The notes beneath the pieces are model-generated. The model had not been told where the DNA came from, did no database searches, and saw only the letters and a program-made list of their open reading frames with translations. Shown here piece after piece: positions 17,277 through 26,304 of a DNA stretch of 64,000 nucleotides. Each line of letters opens with the position of its first letter. Position 1 is the first letter of the stretch. This DNA is from Gallibacter sp963558965 (lineage in GTDB: Bacteria > Bacillota > Clostridia > Peptostreptococcales > Anaerovoracaceae): the NCBI GenBank assembly GCA_963558965.1, contig CAUWIT010000009.1:1-64000 (forward strand), in the 5' to 3' direction. The translations under genes and the position numbers were made by a program.

Positions 17277-17867
17277 TTAAAAATTTCTAAGTGCCTTTTT
17301 AATATATGCCTCAACAGATAGGTCTTCATCTGTAATTTTTGCAAGTGCTTCCATAGCCTCAACCTTAGTATAGCCAAGTTCCATCAAAGCATTTAAAGCT
17401 TCCTGTTTAGCATTTGAATTTTTTACATCTTCCACTGTAGCTGAACTGTCATTTGTAAACTCAGGATTTTCAAATTTATCTTTTAAATCAAGGACAATAC
17501 GCTGTGCAATTTTTTTACCAATACCATTTGCTTTTGTAAGCATAGTAGCATCTTCAAATACAATGGCTTTTTTTATATCTTCCACACTTAATGCGCTACA
17601 AATAGATATGCCAGCTTTTGCACCAACACCATTTACAGAAATCAGCTTACGAAATACATCAATAGCTCCATAATTTTCAAATCCAAAAAGACTAATATCA
17701 TCCTCTTTTACAGACATATATGTATATACTTTTACTATATCACCTATATCATTTAAATAAAATTTGCTGTTTGTCGGCACATAAATTGTATATCCTATGC
17801 CTCCTGTTTCAACCACAATAAAATTATCATCTTTGATTTCAAGAGAGCCTTTTATATAATTTATCAT
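17277..17867 (-). CDS. ruvA: Holliday junction DNA helicase subunit RuvA
   Basis: RuvA forms the tetramer that holds the Holliday junction for RuvB and RuvC. The 196-residue protein has the N-terminal OB fold (MINYIKGSLEIKDDNFIVVETGGIGY), tandem helix-hairpin-helix segments (LISVNGVGAKAGI and ANGIGKKIAQRIVLDLK), and a C-terminal RuvB-binding helical domain after a flexible linker. It starts one base after ruvC ends. Confidence 0.97.
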   Translation of the reverse strand: MINYIKGSLEIKDDNFIVVETGGIGYTIYVPTNSKFYLNDIGDIVKVYTYMSVKEDDISLFGFENYGAIDVFRKLISVNGVGAKAGISICSALSVEDIKKAIVFEDATMLTKANGIGKKIAQRIVLDLKDKFENPEFTNDSSATVEDVKNSNAKQEALNALMELGYTKVEAMEALAKITDEDLSVEAYIKKALRNF

Positions 17868-17868
17868 T

Positions 17869-18375
17869 TTATCTTCCTTTCATCATCTTGTTAAGCCTTG
17901 AATTAGCACCGCTGCTATGTCCATGACAAATAGCCGCTGCCACCGCATCTGCAGTATCATCTGGTTTTGGTACTTCTTTTAAGTTAAGAATGGTTTTTAC
18001 CATGGTTTGTACTTGCTTTTTATCTGCACGTCCATATCCAGTCAAAGCTTGTTTTATCTGAAGAGGAGTATACTCTTCAACAACTAGTCCCGAATTTGCA
18101 CAAGCGAGTATTGCAACTCCCCTAGCTTGCCCAACCTTAATAGCAGTTTTAGTATTGGTATTAAAAAAAAGCTCTTCAATTGCCGCCTCATCTGGTTCAG
18201 TTCTGTCTATAATCTCCATAAGCGAATAATATATGTGCTTCAATCTATCAGTCATATTCATACCTGCATCAGTTGTAACAGCACCGTATTCGATTACTTT
18301 AAATTTATTACCTACCATTTCGACAACACCATATCCAAGTATAGCATATCCTGGGTCTATTCCCAATATTCTCAT
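17869..18375 (-). CDS. ruvC: Crossover junction endodeoxyribonuclease RuvC
   Basis: RuvC resolves Holliday junctions. The 168-residue protein has the RNase H-like catalytic acids: Asp in RILGIDPGYAILGYG, Glu in AAIEELFFN, and the C-terminal DDTADAVAAAICH pair. GRADKKQVQ matches the DNA-contact region. It is the first gene of ruvC-ruvA-ruvB-queA and has its own promoter with a LexA-like palindrome. AGGAGA precedes the ATG. Confidence 0.97.
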   Translation of the reverse strand: MRILGIDPGYAILGYGVVEMVGNKFKVIEYGAVTTDAGMNMTDRLKHIYYSLMEIIDRTEPDEAAIEELFFNTNTKTAIKVGQARGVAILACANSGLVVEEYTPLQIKQALTGYGRADKKQVQTMVKTILNLKEVPKPDDTADAVAAAICHGHSSGANSRLNKMMKGR

Positions 18376-18410
18376 GAAATTCTCCTATAATTTTCTTATT
18401 TTCTTAAAAA

Positions 18411-18439
18411 ATTATAGCACACAAACATATGTTTGTCCA
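18411..18439 (-). promoter_or_regulatory. Promoter of ruvCAB-queA
   Basis: On the minus strand TGGACA (18434-18439) and TATAAT (18411-18416) are 17 bases apart, and the start codon follows about 36 bases later. The spacer contains the 16-bp palindrome listed separately. Confidence 0.7.
18421..18436. promoter_or_regulatory. Candidate LexA (SOS) operator
   Basis: ACAAACATATGTTTGT is a perfect 16-bp palindrome lying between the -35 and -10 elements of the ruvC promoter. Its core differs from the Gram-positive LexA consensus GAACATATGTTC only at the outer symmetric pair. Its position would block RNA polymerase. LexA control of ruv genes is known in other Bacillota; assignment here is inference. 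Confidence 0.55.
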
Positions 18440-18448
18440 TATTGTCTA

Positions 18449-18478
18449 TTGAAATAAACATACCTAAAATGTTATAAT
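18449..18478 (+). promoter_or_regulatory. Promoter of argR-recN
   Basis: TTGAAA (18449-18454) and TATAAT (18473-18478) are separated by 18 bases, and the argR start is 36 bases downstream. It diverges from the ruvC promoter. Confidence 0.6.
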
Positions 18479-18513
18479 TAAAACAGGTATAAAAATAAAT
18501 AAGGAGATTAAAT

Positions 18514-18966
18514 ATGAGATATTCAAGACAAAACAAAGTTCTAGAACTAATTTCAAAGTACGAAATCGAAACTCAAGAAAAACTTTGTCAAATGTTAAAA
18601 AACAGTGGTTATAACGTAACTCAGGCAACTGTATCTAGAGATATTAAAGAACTTCAACTAGTTAAGACACTATCACCTTCTGGTAAGTATAAATATTCAG
18701 TATCAACTAATAACGAAGGACCTATTAATGATCGTTTTGTAAAAATATTCAAAGAAACGATTTTAAATGTTGCTGCTTCAGGTAACATCGTTTTAGTTAA
18801 AACTCTTTCAGGATGTGGGCCAGCTGCAGGTGAAGCAATCGACTCATTAAATATCCCATATCTTATAGGCTCTGTTGCTGGTGATAATACAGTTCTATTA
18901 GTTGCTGATGATCCAGAACATGTGCCTGAAATAGTTAATAGATTTGATAGTATTTTAGGAAAATAA
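18514..18966 (+). CDS. argR: Arginine repressor ArgR/AhrC
   Basis: ArgR is a hexameric, arginine-responsive repressor of arginine synthesis. The 150-residue length is standard. The N-terminal winged helix contains TQATVSRDIKELQLVK, the family's recognition helix. The C-terminal oligomerisation and arginine-binding domain has CGPAAGEAIDSLN and the GSVAGDNTVLLVADD segment. AAGGAG precedes the ATG. The gene pairs with recN, as in many Bacillota, where this linkage is conserved without an obvious functional reason. Confidence 0.96.
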   Translation: MRYSRQNKVLELISKYEIETQEKLCQMLKNSGYNVTQATVSRDIKELQLVKTLSPSGKYKYSVSTNNEGPINDRFVKIFKETILNVAASGNIVLVKTLSGCGPAAGEAIDSLNIPYLIGSVAGDNTVLLVADDPEHVPEIVNRFDSILGK

Positions 18967-18984
18967 TTTTGAGGTAAAAAAATA

Positions 18985-20595
18985 ATGATCAATCATTTAA
19001 GTATTAAAAACTTTGCCATTATTGAAGATGTACAAATTGATTTTAACAAGGGCTTAAATATTATTACCGGTGAATCAGGTTCAGGTAAATCTATTGTAGT
19101 AGAAGCTATGAGTTTAGCTTTAGGTAGCAGAGCGGATTCTTCATATATTAGAACTGGTGCTGATAAAGCTATAATACAAATGGTAGCAGAATATCTGCAC
19201 ACAGATTATGTAATAACTAGAGAATTATCTACAAATGGCAAAAATATTTGTAAAATAAATGGCGAAATAGTAAGTCTTTCTCAGCTACACCAACTTACAA
19301 CAAAAATCGCTGACATTCATGGACAATATGATAACCAATCACTACTAAATCCCGAATGTCATATAGACTTAATAGATAAGTATGAAAAAAACACTATTTC
19401 ACCATATAAGGAAAAAGTTTCAGAACTATACAAAAACTACAAAGATATTTCAGCTAAAATCAAGAAGCAAAAAGAAATCGTTGATGAATACAATTCAAAA
19501 AAAGAATTGATGGAATACGAGCTAAATGAAATTTTAGAAGCAAGACTTCAGCCTGGAGAGGATACTGAACTTCAGGAAAAACTTTTAGAAGAACAAAACA
19601 AAGAAAAGATTTTCAACGGATTTGAAGAGGCTTACAACTTATGTACAGATGAAGAAAACTCTATTTTATCTCATCTAACAGCCATACAACACGCTTTAAG
19701 AAATATTAAAAGTTTATCAAAGGACGCCGGCGAATTAGAATACGAATTTTCAGATGTATATTACAGACTTGACGATACAATTAGCAATGTTCGTAGAGTC
19801 AGAGATAGATTGAGCTATTCTCCTGGAAATATTGATGAACTAATAGATAGACTAGAGACAATTAACAGTTTAAAACGTAAGTACGGTGCAACTATTGACG
19901 ATATTTTGCTTTACGCTGATAAAATCAAAAGCAATATTACTAAAATCAATAATGTTGACTCTGATTTAAGCAGTATGCTTATCGAACAAGAACGTGTTGG
20001 AGAGATGCTAAAAACTACTACTGAATCTCTTTCAGAGCTTAGAAAAAGAAGCGCTGCAACTCTTGAAGAAAAAATCCAAAAGGAATTAAATGACTTGAAT
20101 TTTTCAGATGTTGTAGTTAAAATGCAAGTTAGCCAGCTTGATAAATACACTGCTAACGGTAAGGACAAAGTGGAATTTTTAATAAGCACTAACCTAGGTG
20201 AACCACTAAAACCTTTATCTAAAATTGCATCAGGTGGTGAAATGTCTCGAATAATGTTGGCATTTAAAAATATTATCGGCGAATACGATGGTATTGGCAC
20301 TATGATTTTCGATGAAATAGACAGCGGTATCAGTGGCCAGGCAGCAAATGTTGTAGGTAAAAAGCTACTTGAAATTTCAAATAAGCATCAAATTATAGCT
20401 ATAACTCACCTACCACAAATTGCGGCACTAGGTAACCATAACTATAAAATTATTAAAAACACTTTAGGTTTTAACACTACTACAACTGTTAAACACCTAA
20501 CTGAACATGAAAAAGTTGAGGAAATTGCAAGACTTCTAAGTGGTGATGAAATTACAGATATCGCTCTAGAAAACGCAAAAAGCCTAATCAAATAA
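18985..20595 (+). CDS. recN: DNA repair protein RecN
   Basis: RecN is an SMC-like ATPase recruited to double-strand breaks. The 536-residue protein has the N-terminal ATP-binding head (LSIKNFAIIEDVQIDF, then ITGESGSGKSIVVEAMSLALG), long charged helices (about residues 150-370), and a C-terminal head with KIASGGEMSRIMLAFK and the Walker B FDEIDSGISG followed by ITHLPQIAA. The Walker A reads GESGSGKS where most RecN have GETGAGKS; this still fits GxxxxGKS. It starts 18 bases after argR. Confidence 0.97.
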   Translation: MINHLSIKNFAIIEDVQIDFNKGLNIITGESGSGKSIVVEAMSLALGSRADSSYIRTGADKAIIQMVAEYLHTDYVITRELSTNGKNICKINGEIVSLSQLHQLTTKIADIHGQYDNQSLLNPECHIDLIDKYEKNTISPYKEKVSELYKNYKDISAKIKKQKEIVDEYNSKKELMEYELNEILEARLQPGEDTELQEKLLEEQNKEKIFNGFEEAYNLCTDEENSILSHLTAIQHALRNIKSLSKDAGELEYEFSDVYYRLDDTISNVRRVRDRLSYSPGNIDELIDRLETINSLKRKYGATIDDILLYADKIKSNITKINNVDSDLSSMLIEQERVGEMLKTTTESLSELRKRSAATLEEKIQKELNDLNFSDVVVKMQVSQLDKYTANGKDKVEFLISTNLGEPLKPLSKIASGGEMSRIMLAFKNIIGEYDGIGTMIFDEIDSGISGQAANVVGKKLLEISNKHQIIAITHLPQIAALGNHNYKIIKNTLGFNTTTTVKHLTEHEKVEEIARLLSGDEITDIALENAKSLIK

Positions 20596-20613
20596 GATAG
20601 TAATTAAACATAA

Positions 20614-20649
20614 AAAGTGGTGGATTTTCCAATGAATAACCACCACTTT
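20614..20649. terminator. Bidirectional terminator between recN and yerC
   Basis: AAAGTGGTGG and CCACCACTTT form a 10-bp stem with A/T tracts on both sides. recN (plus) and the YerC-type gene (minus) converge on it. Confidence 0.85.
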
Positions 20650-20659
20650 ATTTTTATAC

Positions 20660-20965
20660 CTATTTTTCATCATCCTTGTCGATTCTATCAAGAACCAATT
20701 TATATCCATCTGCACCATATTGTAGGCACTTGTTAATCCTACTGATTGTTGCAGTCGATGCTTTAGTTATTTCCTCGATTTCATTATATGTTCTCTTATC
20801 ATTTAAAAGCTTGGCAACATGCAATCTTTGAGCTATTGCGTGCAATTCGTTGATAGTACATATATCCTCGAAAAATCTGTAACAATCTTCTTCATTTTCC
20901 AAAGAAAGTACAGCTTCAAATAATTTATCCACTTCTTCACTTTTTAATTTAGATACGTATGTCAT
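20660..20965 (-). CDS. YerC/YecD family TrpR-related protein
   Basis: A 101-residue DNA-binding protein of the TrpR-like YerC/YecD family. It contains a helix-turn-helix in which TYNEIEEITKASTATISRINKCLQYG is split between support and recognition helices. ICTINELHAIAQRLHVAKLL is the conserved dimer core. The target regulon is unknown from sequence. It follows recJ on the minus strand after about 70 bases and shares the terminator at 20614-20649 with recN. Confidence 0.88.
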   Translation of the reverse strand: MTYVSKLKSEEVDKLFEAVLSLENEEDCYRFFEDICTINELHAIAQRLHVAKLLNDKRTYNEIEEITKASTATISRINKCLQYGADGYKLVLDRIDKDDEK

Positions 20966-21034
20966 AAAAACTCCTTTCTACGCTTTAGCACTGCAAAGTA
21001 ATTATAACATCTAAATAAATACTAGTCAAGGATG

Positions 21035-22663
21035 CTACTCTACAAAAATACTATCTGTCATAAACTGAAGCCTTTCTGTATTATTCCATCTATTTACATC
21101 AAGACTACCTATAATATTAGCATTTACACCATTATCTAGCGGTGTTTGTAATATATTTTTATAGTTAAATAAAACTGACTGTAAAATTCCATAACCTTCA
21201 ATCGTTGTATTAAATCTTATATGTTCTTGATTTTGTCCCATATAATAAATATTATCGATATAACAATTTTTAATTAAAAATTTAGGTTTTTCATTTTCAC
21301 AGCCAAATGGCTCTAACAATTCTATTTCCTTAGCTAGTTCCAAAGAAATATCCTCACCCTTTAACTCAATATCATACTTTGCACTATCATCAATATCCAA
21401 ATACTGCAAATTTGACATTGTTTTTTCTATATTGTTTTGCAATGTTTCCAGTTTATCCTCATCAATTGAAAATCCGCAAGCACTACTATGGCCACCAAAT
21501 TTGCTAAATAAACTTCTTTCTTTGCTTAAAACTTTATATATATCTACAGCTTCAATACCTCGGCTTGTACCTTTATAACCGTCTTTTTCCTTGGTGACAA
21601 TAGCCACAGGTTTTTCACAGTAATCCTTCATCTTACCTGCAACAATACCTGCTATACCCTCATGGGCTTCATCCATTTTTATAATTGGAAATTGGTATTG
21701 AGTATATGATTTTTCGTAAATATCAACACATCTATTATAAGTTTCTTCCTGTATAGATTTTCTCTGTCTGTTAAGATCAATTAACTTATCAACCTTAGCG
21801 TCTTGCAAAGCCTCATCTTTAATAGTAAAAAGCTGTATACCTATACTTGCATCTTCCATACGCCCTGCCGCATTAAGATGAGGAACTATTCCAAAAGATA
21901 TTCCTTCGGAAGTCACATTGCCTCCCCTGCCAGTTTTATCGACGAGCAACTTAAGACCACGTCTAGTTCCAGCAGAAATGCGTGCCATTCCGTATTTAAC
22001 AATAGTCCTATTTTCATCGACTAGGGGTACAACATCTCCTACAGTACCAAGTGCCACCAAATCCAACACTCCGTTTACCACAGATTTAGGAATGTCAGTC
22101 TTGCGTTGCAAAGCTTGTGACAATTTAAAGGCTATCCCGCATCCAGCTAGGTTTTTAAAAGGATAGTTGCAGTCTTCCTGTTTTGGATTAATAACCAAAC
22201 AATCTGGCAGCTTTTCTCCGATACTATGATGATCTGTAACTATAATTTCCATACCAAGCTGATGAACATAATCAACTTCATCATAAGAAACAATGCCACA
22301 GTCAACTGTAATAATTAGATTTACTCCATCTTCATACAATTTTTGTATAGCGTCTTTGTTAAGACCATATCCTTCATCAAAACGACTAGGAACATAATAC
22401 TGAATATTCTCTGTAAGATTTGAAAACACTTCCATAAGTATGCTTACAGATGTTACTCCATCAGCATCGTAATCACCGTAAATACATATTTTATTGCCCG
22501 ATTTTATATTATCTAAAATTAAATCCACTCCTACTTCCATATTTTTAAGAAGGAATGGATCGTAAGTTAACATAGGCTTAGGTGACAAAAATTCGGACAC
22601 CTCTTTGTCACCTCTAATACCTCTATTGTTTATAATTTCTAAAATTACTCTGTTAATATCCAT
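21035..22663 (-). CDS. recJ: Single-stranded-DNA-specific exonuclease RecJ
   Basis: RecJ degrades single-stranded DNA 5' to 3' in recombination and mismatch repair. It is a DHH phosphoesterase: IYGDYDADGVTS, TVDCGI, the VTDHHSIGE triad, and DLVALGTVGDVVPL in domain 1, then the FGGHSSACGFSI DHHA1 motif. At 542 residues it is near the short end of the family, with a C-terminal OB-type region and no long extension. Its ATG overlaps the stop of the M23 hydrolase gene as TAATG, so translation is probably coupled. Confidence 0.95.
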   Translation of the reverse strand: MDINRVILEIINNRGIRGDKEVSEFLSPKPMLTYDPFLLKNMEVGVDLILDNIKSGNKICIYGDYDADGVTSVSILMEVFSNLTENIQYYVPSRFDEGYGLNKDAIQKLYEDGVNLIITVDCGIVSYDEVDYVHQLGMEIIVTDHHSIGEKLPDCLVINPKQEDCNYPFKNLAGCGIAFKLSQALQRKTDIPKSVVNGVLDLVALGTVGDVVPLVDENRTIVKYGMARISAGTRRGLKLLVDKTGRGGNVTSEGISFGIVPHLNAAGRMEDASIGIQLFTIKDEALQDAKVDKLIDLNRQRKSIQEETYNRCVDIYEKSYTQYQFPIIKMDEAHEGIAGIVAGKMKDYCEKPVAIVTKEKDGYKGTSRGIEAVDIYKVLSKERSLFSKFGGHSSACGFSIDEDKLETLQNNIEKTMSNLQYLDIDDSAKYDIELKGEDISLELAKEIELLEPFGCENEKPKFLIKNCYIDNIYYMGQNQEHIRFNTTIEGYGILQSVLFNYKNILQTPLDNGVNANIIGSLDVNRWNNTERLQFMTDSIFVE

Positions 22664-23760
22664 TATAAATAACTCATTGGGTTTCTAGGAGTACCGTTTA
22701 CACGTACCTCAAAGTGACAATGAGGTCCAGTTGAGTTACCAGTACTTCCTATTCTTGCAATAGTTTGTCCTTTTTTAACTACCTGTCCAACACTTACATT
22801 TAGTGCACTATTATGTCCATATAATGTTGTTACACCATTACCATGGTCTATTACTACTGCTTTACCGTAACTATAGTACCATCCTGCAATAATAACTTTA
22901 CCACCTTTTGCTGCAACTACACTATTTCCTGTTGAAGCAGGTATATCGATACCGCTGTGAAGTTCTGCACCATGATATGGACAGATACGATATCCAAATG
23001 TTGAAGTTACTCTAGTATGTCCTGGTACTGGCCACGTATACCCACCAGATGAACTAGATACACTTCCCTGATATCCACCACCGCTGCTTACTATATTGTT
23101 GATTTCACTCGCTAACTGCTCTGACTCTTCTTGCCATTTGTCTATTTGACCTTCTAGACTTGAGTTAGCTTCTGCAAGTTCTTTGCTTTGAGCTGTTAAA
23201 TCACTTTTACTTGAATTAAGTTCTTTCTGTTTTGCAGATAATTTCTTTTCTTTAGATTTAAGAGATTTTTCCAAAGCTTTTACTTCACTATAATCAGCTT
23301 TTAATTTAGTAACTACTTCCTTGTCATTTTTAAAGATGTATTTTACCATTTCAAAGTTAGAAAATAAATCAGAAACATTTTCTGAGCTTAATATTACATC
23401 TACAAAACCTAAGCTTCCGCCTTTGTAAATATTTCTCAATCTTGAATTTAAATCTTTATTACCTTTATCAAGCTTTTCTTTTTTTTCAAGAACTTCCTTT
23501 TGAGCTTTTTCTACTTGTGCTGATAGCTTATTTAATTCTGATTCAGCTGCGGCTATTTCTTTTTGTAATTTTTTTACTTTTTTTGAAATATTGCTCTTTT
23601 TCTTATTGTTAGAATCAATTTTATCCTGAGCATTTTCAATTTTTTTATTTAAACTTGACTGCGTTTCCTTTGCTTCTACCGTAAATGGTACTGCAGCCGT
23701 TGAAGCCAAAAGAGCTACTGCACAAAAACATGCAATTAATCTTTTCTTCAAATTAAACAT
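22663..23760 (-). CDS. Secreted coiled-coil M23 (LytM) peptidoglycan hydrolase
   Basis: A 365-residue secreted protein. Residues 1-30 form a signal peptide (KKRLIACFCAVALLAS with cleavage near VEAKE). Residues about 35-215 are Lys/Glu-rich coiled coil like EnvC and PcsB. After a Ser/Gly linker comes the LytM domain (about 240-365) with zinc ligands in ELHSGIDIP and GPHCHFEVRV. It follows ftsE-ftsX, which suggests that FtsEX activates it at the division septum, as FtsEX does for EnvC or PcsB. The ATG at 23760 is 7 bases after GGAG; a TTG three bases earlier is less well spaced. Confidence 0.93.
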   Translation of the reverse strand: MFNLKKRLIACFCAVALLASTAAVPFTVEAKETQSSLNKKIENAQDKIDSNNKKKSNISKKVKKLQKEIAAAESELNKLSAQVEKAQKEVLEKKEKLDKGNKDLNSRLRNIYKGGSLGFVDVILSSENVSDLFSNFEMVKYIFKNDKEVVTKLKADYSEVKALEKSLKSKEKKLSAKQKELNSSKSDLTAQSKELAEANSSLEGQIDKWQEESEQLASEINNIVSSGGGYQGSVSSSSGGYTWPVPGHTRVTSTFGYRICPYHGAELHSGIDIPASTGNSVVAAKGGKVIIAGWYYSYGKAVVIDHGNGVTTLYGHNSALNVSVGQVVKKGQTIARIGSTGNSTGPHCHFEVRVNGTPRNPMSYL

Positions 23761-23772
23761 CAAGTCACTCCT

Positions 23773-24666
23773 TTACTTAGTATCTAAAAATCTTCTCATT
23801 GATATTATACTTCCCCAAGCACCTATACTGATACCTAGTGCTAAGAAAATCCAAACAAGGTTAAATGATAAAAATCCTACTGGTACCATTGGTGTTGATA
23901 AAACAGCCAATAAGTCTTCTCCTAACACTTTTACTACACTTTGATAAATCAAAGTTACGATACCTGATGAAATAAGCGCTGATATTATACCGATTATAAT
24001 ACCCTCAAGTAAGAACGGTCCTCGTATAAACCAGTTCGTTGCACCTACGTATTTCATAATAACAATTTCATCAGACCTGTTTAATACAGTTAGCTTAATA
24101 GTATTAGATACAACAACTATTGATACAATAATTAAAAATACCATAATAACTACAGCTGCAATCTGAAATCCTTTTGTAGCTTTTAAAAGTTTTTGTACTG
24201 TATCTTTATAGTACTTAACATCTTCAGCACCTTTTATCTTTGCAGCTGCCTCAGCTACTTGATCCGATTTTTCTAGATTATCTACTGTTATTACAAGTGA
24301 ATTTGGCAATGGATTTGATGATAACCCATCTAATAGATACGCGTTATCTCCCCATCTTACTTTTAAGATTTTTAAAGCTTCACTTTTTGTTCTGTAAGTT
24401 ACTGTATCTACTTCTTTCCAACCTTTAACATCTTTTTTAATTTTTTCAATTTGCTTTTCGCTTACATTGTCTTTGAAAAACACTTCGATGTTGTTATAGT
24501 CATTTTTAACCATTTCAGCTGCAGTGTTGATATTTATGATTACCATGAAGAATAAACCTAAAATTATCAACATAGCTGTAATAGCAAAAACAGAAGTAAA
24601 TGTCATTCCTTTATTTCTTTTTATCTGCTTAAATGACTGCTTTAGCGAGTAAAGAAATTTATTCAT
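23773..24666 (-). CDS. ftsX: Cell division ABC transporter permease FtsX
   Basis: FtsX is the membrane partner of FtsE; in Gram-positives the complex controls peptidoglycan hydrolases. The 297-residue protein has one N-terminal span, an extracellular loop (about residues 50-165, with EVFFKDNVSEKQIEKIKK), and three C-terminal spans including the RSDEIVIMKYVGATNWFIRGPF motif. The ATG at 24666 follows GGGAGG inside the end of ftsE, so the genes overlap by 8 bases. An ATG 39 bases earlier lies within ftsE without a binding site. Confidence 0.95.
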   Translation of the reverse strand: MNKFLYSLKQSFKQIKRNKGMTFTSVFAITAMLIILGLFFMVIININTAAEMVKNDYNNIEVFFKDNVSEKQIEKIKKDVKGWKEVDTVTYRTKSEALKILKVRWGDNAYLLDGLSSNPLPNSLVITVDNLEKSDQVAEAAAKIKGAEDVKYYKDTVQKLLKATKGFQIAAVVIMVFLIIVSIVVVSNTIKLTVLNRSDEIVIMKYVGATNWFIRGPFLLEGIIIGIISALISSGIVTLIYQSVVKVLGEDLLAVLSTPMVPVGFLSFNLVWIFLALGISIGAWGSIISMRRFLDTK

Positions 24667-25369
24667 CTTCTTCACCTCCCAATGCATCATCTGTAGCATA
24701 TCCATAATGCCCTATATCATCTCTAACAATACGTCCCTGCTCAATTGCAACTACACGTTTATTCATACGGTCAACAATATCTTTGGCATGAGTAACCATT
24801 ACAATTGTTGTTCCTCGCTTATTGATTTCTTCAAGAAGAGTCATAATTTCCCACGCTGTTGCTGGGTCTAAGTTTCCTGTTGGTTCATCTGCAATAAGCA
24901 TAGAAGGCTTATTGATAATTGCCCTTGCAATAGCAACTCTCTGCTGTTCACCTGCTGAAAGCTCATCAGGAAACATATTTGCCTTACTTGATATACCCAT
25001 TAGACTCAATGCTCTTGGAACTTGTTTTCTAATTTGTCTTTGAGATTTATGCACTATTTCCATAGCAAAAGCTACATTTTCAAATACTGTTTTATTTGGT
25101 AGCAATCTAAAATCCTGGAATATCATACCGATATTTCTTCTGTGCTGTGGCAATAGTCTGCTTGGTAAATTAACAACTTCTTGTCCCATTACCTTTATAC
25201 TGCCTTCATCTGCTTCAATCTCTTTCATAATTAATTTTATAAAAGTAGATTTACCAGCACCACTAGGTCCAACTAAAAATACAAAATCACCTTTTTTGAT
25301 CTGTATACTTACATCTTCAAGCCCAACATTGCTGCTGTATCGTTTTGTTACATGATCAAAAGTTATCAT
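24659..25369 (-). CDS. ftsE: Cell division ATP-binding protein FtsE
   Basis: FtsE is the ATPase of the FtsEX complex. The 236-residue protein has Walker A GPSGAGKST, the Q-loop IFQDFRLLP, the signature LSAGEQQRVAIARAI, Walker B MLIADEPTGNLDP and the switch histidine VMVTHAK. The C-terminus is acidic (GGEEDE). Its ATG overlaps the stop of the transketolase C-terminal subunit gene as TAATG. Confidence 0.96.
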   Translation of the reverse strand: MITFDHVTKRYSSNVGLEDVSIQIKKGDFVFLVGPSGAGKSTFIKLIMKEIEADEGSIKVMGQEVVNLPSRLLPQHRRNIGMIFQDFRLLPNKTVFENVAFAMEIVHKSQRQIRKQVPRALSLMGISSKANMFPDELSAGEQQRVAIARAIINKPSMLIADEPTGNLDPATAWEIMTLLEEINKRGTTIVMVTHAKDIVDRMNKRVVAIEQGRIVRDDIGHYGYATDDALGGEEDE

Positions 25370-26304
25370 TATTTAAGATCACCTCTTACTTTATTGATTA
25401 TTGCTTTGGCATTCATGCCATATTTTTCTTTTAATTCTTCTGGTTTTCCAGATTCACCATAAGTGTCAAGCTGTCCAACTCTTAAAACTTTACATGGACA
25501 TTTTTCTGCTGTAACCTCAGCTACTGCTGCACCTAATCCGCCAATAATTGAATGTTCTTCAGCTGTTACAATCTTACCAGTTTCTTTTGCTGCTTTGATG
25601 ATAATTTCTTCATCAAGTGGTTTAATTGTATGCATATCAATTACTCTAACAGATAGTCCATCTTCTTTTTCCAATGTTTCAGCTGCAATCATAGCTTCGT
25701 TTATCATAATACCTGTTGCGATAATTGTTAAATCATTACCATCTTTTAGCTCATGTCCTTTACCTATTGTTAACTCAGCATCTTCACCGTAAAACATAGG
25801 TACTGCAGCTCTTCCAAGTCTTACATAAGCTGGTCCCTGCATATTGATAACCTGCTCTAATAGTTTCTCAGCACTTACACCGTCACAAGGATTTACTACA
25901 ACCATTCCTGGTATAGTTCTCATAAGAGCTAAGTCTTCAAAAGTCTGATGGCTCGCACCATCTTCACCTACTGTAATACCTGCATGTGTAGCACATACTT
26001 TTACATTTGCTTTAGTATATCCAATAGAATTTCTGATTATTTCAAATGCTCTTCCTGTTGCAAACATTGCAAATGTTGATGCGCAAACTGTTTTACCGCT
26101 TAAAGCGATACCAGCAGCTGCTGCATATAGATTTTGTTCAGCAATACCTACATTGAAAAATCTTTCGGGATAAACTTTTTTAAATTCTCCTGTTTTAGTA
26201 GATCCTGAAAGGTCAGCATCCATTACTACAAGATCGTCTTTAATTGCACCCATTTTTACAAGAGTTTTTCCATAAGCCTCTCTTGTTGCCATTTTATCTG
26301 CCAT
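25369..26304 (-). CDS. Transketolase C-terminal subunit
   Basis: This subunit supplies the pyrimidine-binding and C-terminal domains of a two-chain transketolase of the pentose phosphate pathway. The 311-residue protein has the FNVGIAEQNLYAAAAGIALSG segment with the catalytic Glu, AGITVGEDGASHQTFED, and a C-terminal domain with VTAEEHSIIGGLG. It joins the N-terminal subunit gene by a TAATG overlap. Splitting of transketolase into two chains is common in Clostridia and Archaea. Coupling to ftsE on the other side is unusual. Confidence 0.94.
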   Translation of the reverse strand: MADKMATREAYGKTLVKMGAIKDDLVVMDADLSGSTKTGEFKKVYPERFFNVGIAEQNLYAAAAGIALSGKTVCASTFAMFATGRAFEIIRNSIGYTKANVKVCATHAGITVGEDGASHQTFEDLALMRTIPGMVVVNPCDGVSAEKLLEQVINMQGPAYVRLGRAAVPMFYGEDAELTIGKGHELKDGNDLTIIATGIMINEAMIAAETLEKEDGLSVRVIDMHTIKPLDEEIIIKAAKETGKIVTAEEHSIIGGLGAAVAEVTAEKCPCKVLRVGQLDTYGESGKPEELKEKYGMNAKAIINKVRGDLK

